From: Comamonadaceae bacterium
GTDB taxonomy: Bacteria > Pseudomonadota > Gammaproteobacteria > Burkholderiales > Burkholderiaceae_C
Reading direction: 5' to 3'
Length of the DNA: 7,903 nt
Assembly (NCBI GenBank): GCA_947458345.1
Contig: CANHBU010000077.1
Coordinates: 1-7,903 of the forward strand
In this document: positions 6,098 to 7,903 of the stretch, in pieces
How the letters are laid out: each line of letters opens with the position of its first letter
How positions within the stretch are numbered: the first letter of the stretch is position 1
The notes under the pieces: model-generated
The model's input: only the letters and a program-made list of their open reading frames with translations
Databases searched by the model: none
What the model was told of the DNA's origin: nothing
Made by a program: the position numbers and the translations under genes

Positions 6098-6870
6098 GAG
6101 GAGTTGGAAGCAGGTTTTCGGCGACGCGGAGCGATCCACTGAAACCACAGGTAGAGCACGAGCAGCAAGGCGCAAAGCGAGAACCACTGGAAAGCGTAGC
6201 CGTGGTGCTTGTCGATGCCCAGATTGGGCGCATCCCAGTTTCGCTGCAGCCCTTCGCTGCCATCCCCCGTCTGCACCACCAGAGCGTCGATCAGAGGCAG
6301 GCCGGTTTCCTGGCGAAATGCGCCGATATCTAGATTTTGCCGGATCAGGCCGCGCTCTTCGGTCTCGAAGGCGTAAAGCTTGCCCGGCCAAAGGGCCAAA
6401 CGACCCGAGACCTGCACCGTGCCCGCAGGCGTTTGCACGGCGGCCAGACGCTGGCGGTCCAAGAAGTCGCGCGCAATCCAGCCGCGTTGCACCAGCACCG
6501 CCTGCGTACTGCCTTCGAGCTGCAAGGGCGCGAGCACCCAAAACCCGACCCGGCCGGCCATCGGCCGATTGTCCAGATAGACCGTACCTTCGGCCAGCCA
6601 TTGCCCACGCACCGTCACCGAGCGGTGTAGCTGGTCCGATAGATCCGGGCGCGCGAGCAAGGCCGCGCCATCGAGCGCAGGCTCGAGCCCGCGGGCCTCG
6701 ATGCTGGCGGCCAGATCGCTCTTGTAGGCGGCCCGGTTGAGTTGCCAGCGCCCGAGCGAAAACGTCAGGACGATCATGGCCCAGGTGCCCAGAGTCAAGA
6801 GCCACCAGCGCACCGAGCGCAGGCCTGCCGCTTGAGCGGGCGCGGGAGTCGAATGCGGACTGTGGCTCAT
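6094..6870 (-). CDS. SURF1 family cytochrome oxidase biogenesis protein
   Basis: This 258-residue inner-membrane protein helps insert heme a into oxidase subunit I. The typical layout of two helices flanking a periplasmic domain is clear. TM1, at about 22-40, leads into the signature LGRWQLNRA (39-47). The central domain has VTVRGQWL, VYLDNRPMAGRVGFWVLAPL (98-117) and VLVQRGW (125-131). TM2 at about 226-246 is preceded by the second signature HHGYAFQWF (222-230). A basic tail, PRRRK, follows. ATG 6870 is chosen because it starts just before the first helix; an in-frame ATG at 6933 would run into the divergent gene. It heads the five-gene assembly operon and its stop overlaps the next start as ATGA. 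Only 17 bp separate its start from the divergent small gene. Confidence 0.94.
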   Translation of the reverse strand: MSHSPHSTPAPAQAAGLRSVRWWLLTLGTWAMIVLTFSLGRWQLNRAAYKSDLAASIEARGLEPALDGAALLARPDLSDQLHRSVTVRGQWLAEGTVYLDNRPMAGRVGFWVLAPLQLEGSTQAVLVQRGWIARDFLDRQRLAAVQTPAGTVQVSGRLALWPGKLYAFETEERGLIRQNLDIGAFRQETGLPLIDALVVQTGDGSEGLQRNWDAPNLGIDKHHGYAFQWFSLCALLLVLYLWFQWIAPRRRKPASNSS

Positions 6871-6887
6871 GCGTCGATAATTCCCCG
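6871..6887. promoter_or_regulatory. 17-bp divergent intergenic region with a GATAAT -10-like box
   Basis: This short gap separates two start codons facing away from each other (SURF1 at 6870 on -, the small gene at 6888 on +). GATAAT (6876-6881) matches five of six bases of a -10 box on the + strand and would place the start of transcription at about 6888, the A of the ATG, giving a leaderless message. No good -35 box lies upstream and no ribosome site precedes ATG 6888. A - strand promoter for SURF1 would have to sit inside the small gene. Confidence 0.35.
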
Positions 6888-7106
6888 ATGTCCTATCTGG
6901 TTGGCTTGGCTTTCTTGGCCATTTTGGGCGCACTGGCCAGCGCTCTGTACTTCATGCTCAAGGACGGTCGCGGCAAGCCCAAGACCAGTCACATGGCACG
7001 CGCACTGGCTTTTCGGGTCGGATTTTCTATCCTGCTGTTCCTGTGCGTCCTGCTGGCCTGGAAGCTGGGCTACATCCGCCCCACCGGTCTGCCAGTCTCA
7101 GGGTAA
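6888..7106 (+). CDS. Small twin-transmembrane protein, DUF2909-like
   Basis: This 72-residue protein has two hydrophobic helices, about 2-23 (SYLVGLAFLAILGALASALY) and 43-61 (RVGFSILLFLCVLLAWKLG), joined by a charged loop (KDGRGKPKTSHMARALAFR). The arrangement and the RALxxR(V/I)GxS start of helix 2 match the small twin-transmembrane family (DUF2909) often found beside cytochrome c oxidase genes in betaproteobacteria. That match is from memory. Its function is not established; location suggests a small factor in assembly or stability of the oxidase. It is transcribed against its neighbours, with start at ATG 6888 and TAA at 7104-7106, followed by the hairpin at 7121-7147. Other candidate starts would remove the first helix. 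Confidence 0.85.
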   Translation: MSYLVGLAFLAILGALASALYFMLKDGRGKPKTSHMARALAFRVGFSILLFLCVLLAWKLGYIRPTGLPVSG

Positions 7107-7120
7107 GCGCCAGGCCCATG

Positions 7121-7147
7121 AAAAAGGCCGCTGAGGCAGCGGCCTTT
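7121..7147. terminator. Bidirectional terminator between the small membrane gene and ctaE
   Basis: AAAGGCCGCTG (7123-7133) and CAGCGGCCTTT (7137-7147) form a perfect 11-bp stem with a three-base loop. Read on the - strand it ends in five T (complement of 7121-7125), making a good terminator for ctaE. On the + strand only three T follow, a weaker end for the small gene. A second, smaller inverted repeat, ACCGGC (7176-7181) with GCCGGT (7190-7195), lies between it and the ctaE stop. The arrangement implies that the SURF1 operon downstream of ctaE needs its own promoter. Confidence 0.8.
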
Positions 7148-7212
7148 GAGCCAAGCAGTCGGTCTGCAGGCGCCCACCGGCTTGAGGAGGCCGGTCAGGC
7201 GCCGCGGCCCGG

Positions 7213-7903
7213 TCACATCCAGTACACGAGGATGTAAAGGCCCAGCCAAACCACGTCCACAAAGTGCCAGTACCAGGCTGCGCCTTCAAAACCGAAATGG
7301 CGATCAGCGGTGAAATGGCCCTTTTGCAGGCGCAGCGTGATGAACAACAGCATCAACATGCCGACGAACACATGAAAACCGTGAAAGCCGGTGAGCATGA
7401 AGAAGGTCGAGCCATAGATGCCCGAATTGAGCTTGAGGTTCAGATCGGTATAGAGGTGGTAGTACTCATAGCCCTGCACGCCCAGGAAGATCACGCCCAA
7501 AGCGACCGTGAGCCACATGTAGAAAATGGTCTTGGCACGCTGGCCCTCGCGAAGCGCGTGGTGAGCGATGGTCAAAGTCACGCCCGAAGTGAGCAACAAG
7601 GCGGTGTTGATGGTCGGCAGCCAAAACGGGCCCACCGTGGTGAACGGCTCGACGATGCCCCCCGGCGATGCGGTCGCGCCGACCTCGGCCGTGGGCCAGA
7701 TGGCCCGAAAGTCAGGCCACAAAAGCGCGTTGTCCAGGCTGCCCAGCGCGGGCAGGGCGTGGGCCCGGGCCCACCACAGCGCCGAGAAAAAAGCGCCAAA
7801 GAACATCACCTCGGAGAAGATGAACCAACTCATGCTCCAGCGAAACGACATGTCGATGCGCTCACCATAGAGTCCGCCCTCGCTCTCGGCGATCGCGTCG
7901 CGA
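7213..7903 (-). CDS. ctaE: Cytochrome c oxidase subunit III (5' end outside window)
   Basis: The C-terminal 229 residues of the aa3-type oxidase core subunit III are present, and the frame is open to the window edge. The visible part begins AESEGGLYGERIDMSFRWSM, then WFIFSEVMFFGAFFSALWW, which carries the conserved membrane Glu known as the DCCD-reactive residue of subunit III. Further helices follow: LPTINTALLLTSGVTLTIAH, IFYMWLTVALGVIFLGVQGYEYYH, FFMLTGFHGFHVFVGMLMLL and the C-terminal AAWYWHFVDVVWLGLYILVYWM. The HGFHV and WHFVDVVW motifs are family signatures. Full-length relatives in this group are about 280-300 residues, so roughly 60 N-terminal residues lie beyond 7903. The ATG at 7851 is internal, not the start. 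Genes for subunits I and II are expected further upstream on the same strand. Confidence 0.96.
   Translation of the reverse strand, partial: RDAIAESEGGLYGERIDMSFRWSMSWFIFSEVMFFGAFFSALWWARAHALPALGSLDNALLWPDFRAIWPTAEVGATASPGGIVEPFTTVGPFWLPTINTALLLTSGVTLTIAHHALREGQRAKTIFYMWLTVALGVIFLGVQGYEYYHLYTDLNLKLNSGIYGSTFFMLTGFHGFHVFVGMLMLLFITLRLQKGHFTADRHFGFEGAAWYWHFVDVVWLGLYILVYWM

Noticed and set aside
6097..6805. N-terminal extension of the SCO-like protein to an ATG at 6805
   Set aside because: The added stretch is Arg/Ala/Gly-rich, lies wholly inside SURF1, and the ATG at 6097 gives the same ATGA overlap seen at other junctions.
7176..7195. Inverted repeat ACCGGC/GCCGGT downstream of ctaE as a separate terminator
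   Set aside because: Short stem, eight-base loop and no T-run; the strong hairpin at 7121-7147 is the better terminator.

Overview
The window is high-GC, tightly packed DNA. The best match to its gene order and protein style is a betaproteobacterium of the order Burkholderiales, probably Comamonadaceae-like. This is inferred from recalled family resemblance, not from a search. It carries one flank of an aa3-type cytochrome c oxidase locus and, beside it, the heat-shock sigma factor gene rpoH.

Left part (1-1614, + strand): bases 1-410 hold two gene remnants that do not belong together. The first is the start of a family 2 glycosyltransferase (from 44). It breaks off near 140, and in another reading frame the C-terminal end of an unidentified membrane protein follows, up to a stop at 410. 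A 9-bp direct repeat sits at the junction. A 223-bp non-coding stretch (411-633) carries an AT-rich promoter-like zone, a perfect CIRCE operator (578-604) and a possible ribosome-site-masking hairpin. All of these lie just ahead of rpoH (634-1572), which ends at a clear rho-independent terminator (1592-1614).

Middle (1713-2693, + strand): an orphan periplasmic solute-binding protein of the Bug/TctC family, converging on the oxidase-assembly genes with only 12 bp between stop codons.

Right part (2706-7903, mostly - strand): in transcription order, ctaE (cytochrome oxidase subunit III, 5' end outside the window), then a bidirectional terminator, then SURF1 - SCO-like membrane protein - ctaA (heme A synthase) - ctaB/cyoE (heme O synthase) - SCO1/SenC copper chaperone. 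The last five form one very tight operon: three of its four junctions are ATGA overlaps and the fourth is a 10-bp gap. A small + strand gene for a two-helix DUF2909-type membrane protein lies between ctaE and SURF1, and its start codon is only 17 bp from the SURF1 start.

The operon gathers what is needed to build the oxidase. CtaB turns heme B into heme O and CtaA turns heme O into heme A. SURF1 helps insert heme a, SCO delivers copper to the CuA site, and subunit III is a structural core subunit. The gene between SURF1 and ctaA has a CxxxC pair reminiscent of SCO and may be a second copper or redox assembly factor. No mobile element, CRISPR array, tRNA or rRNA was seen. The least ordinary signals are the chimeric 5' end, the HrcA-type operator on rpoH, and the nearly zero-length divergent intergenic region at 6871-6887.
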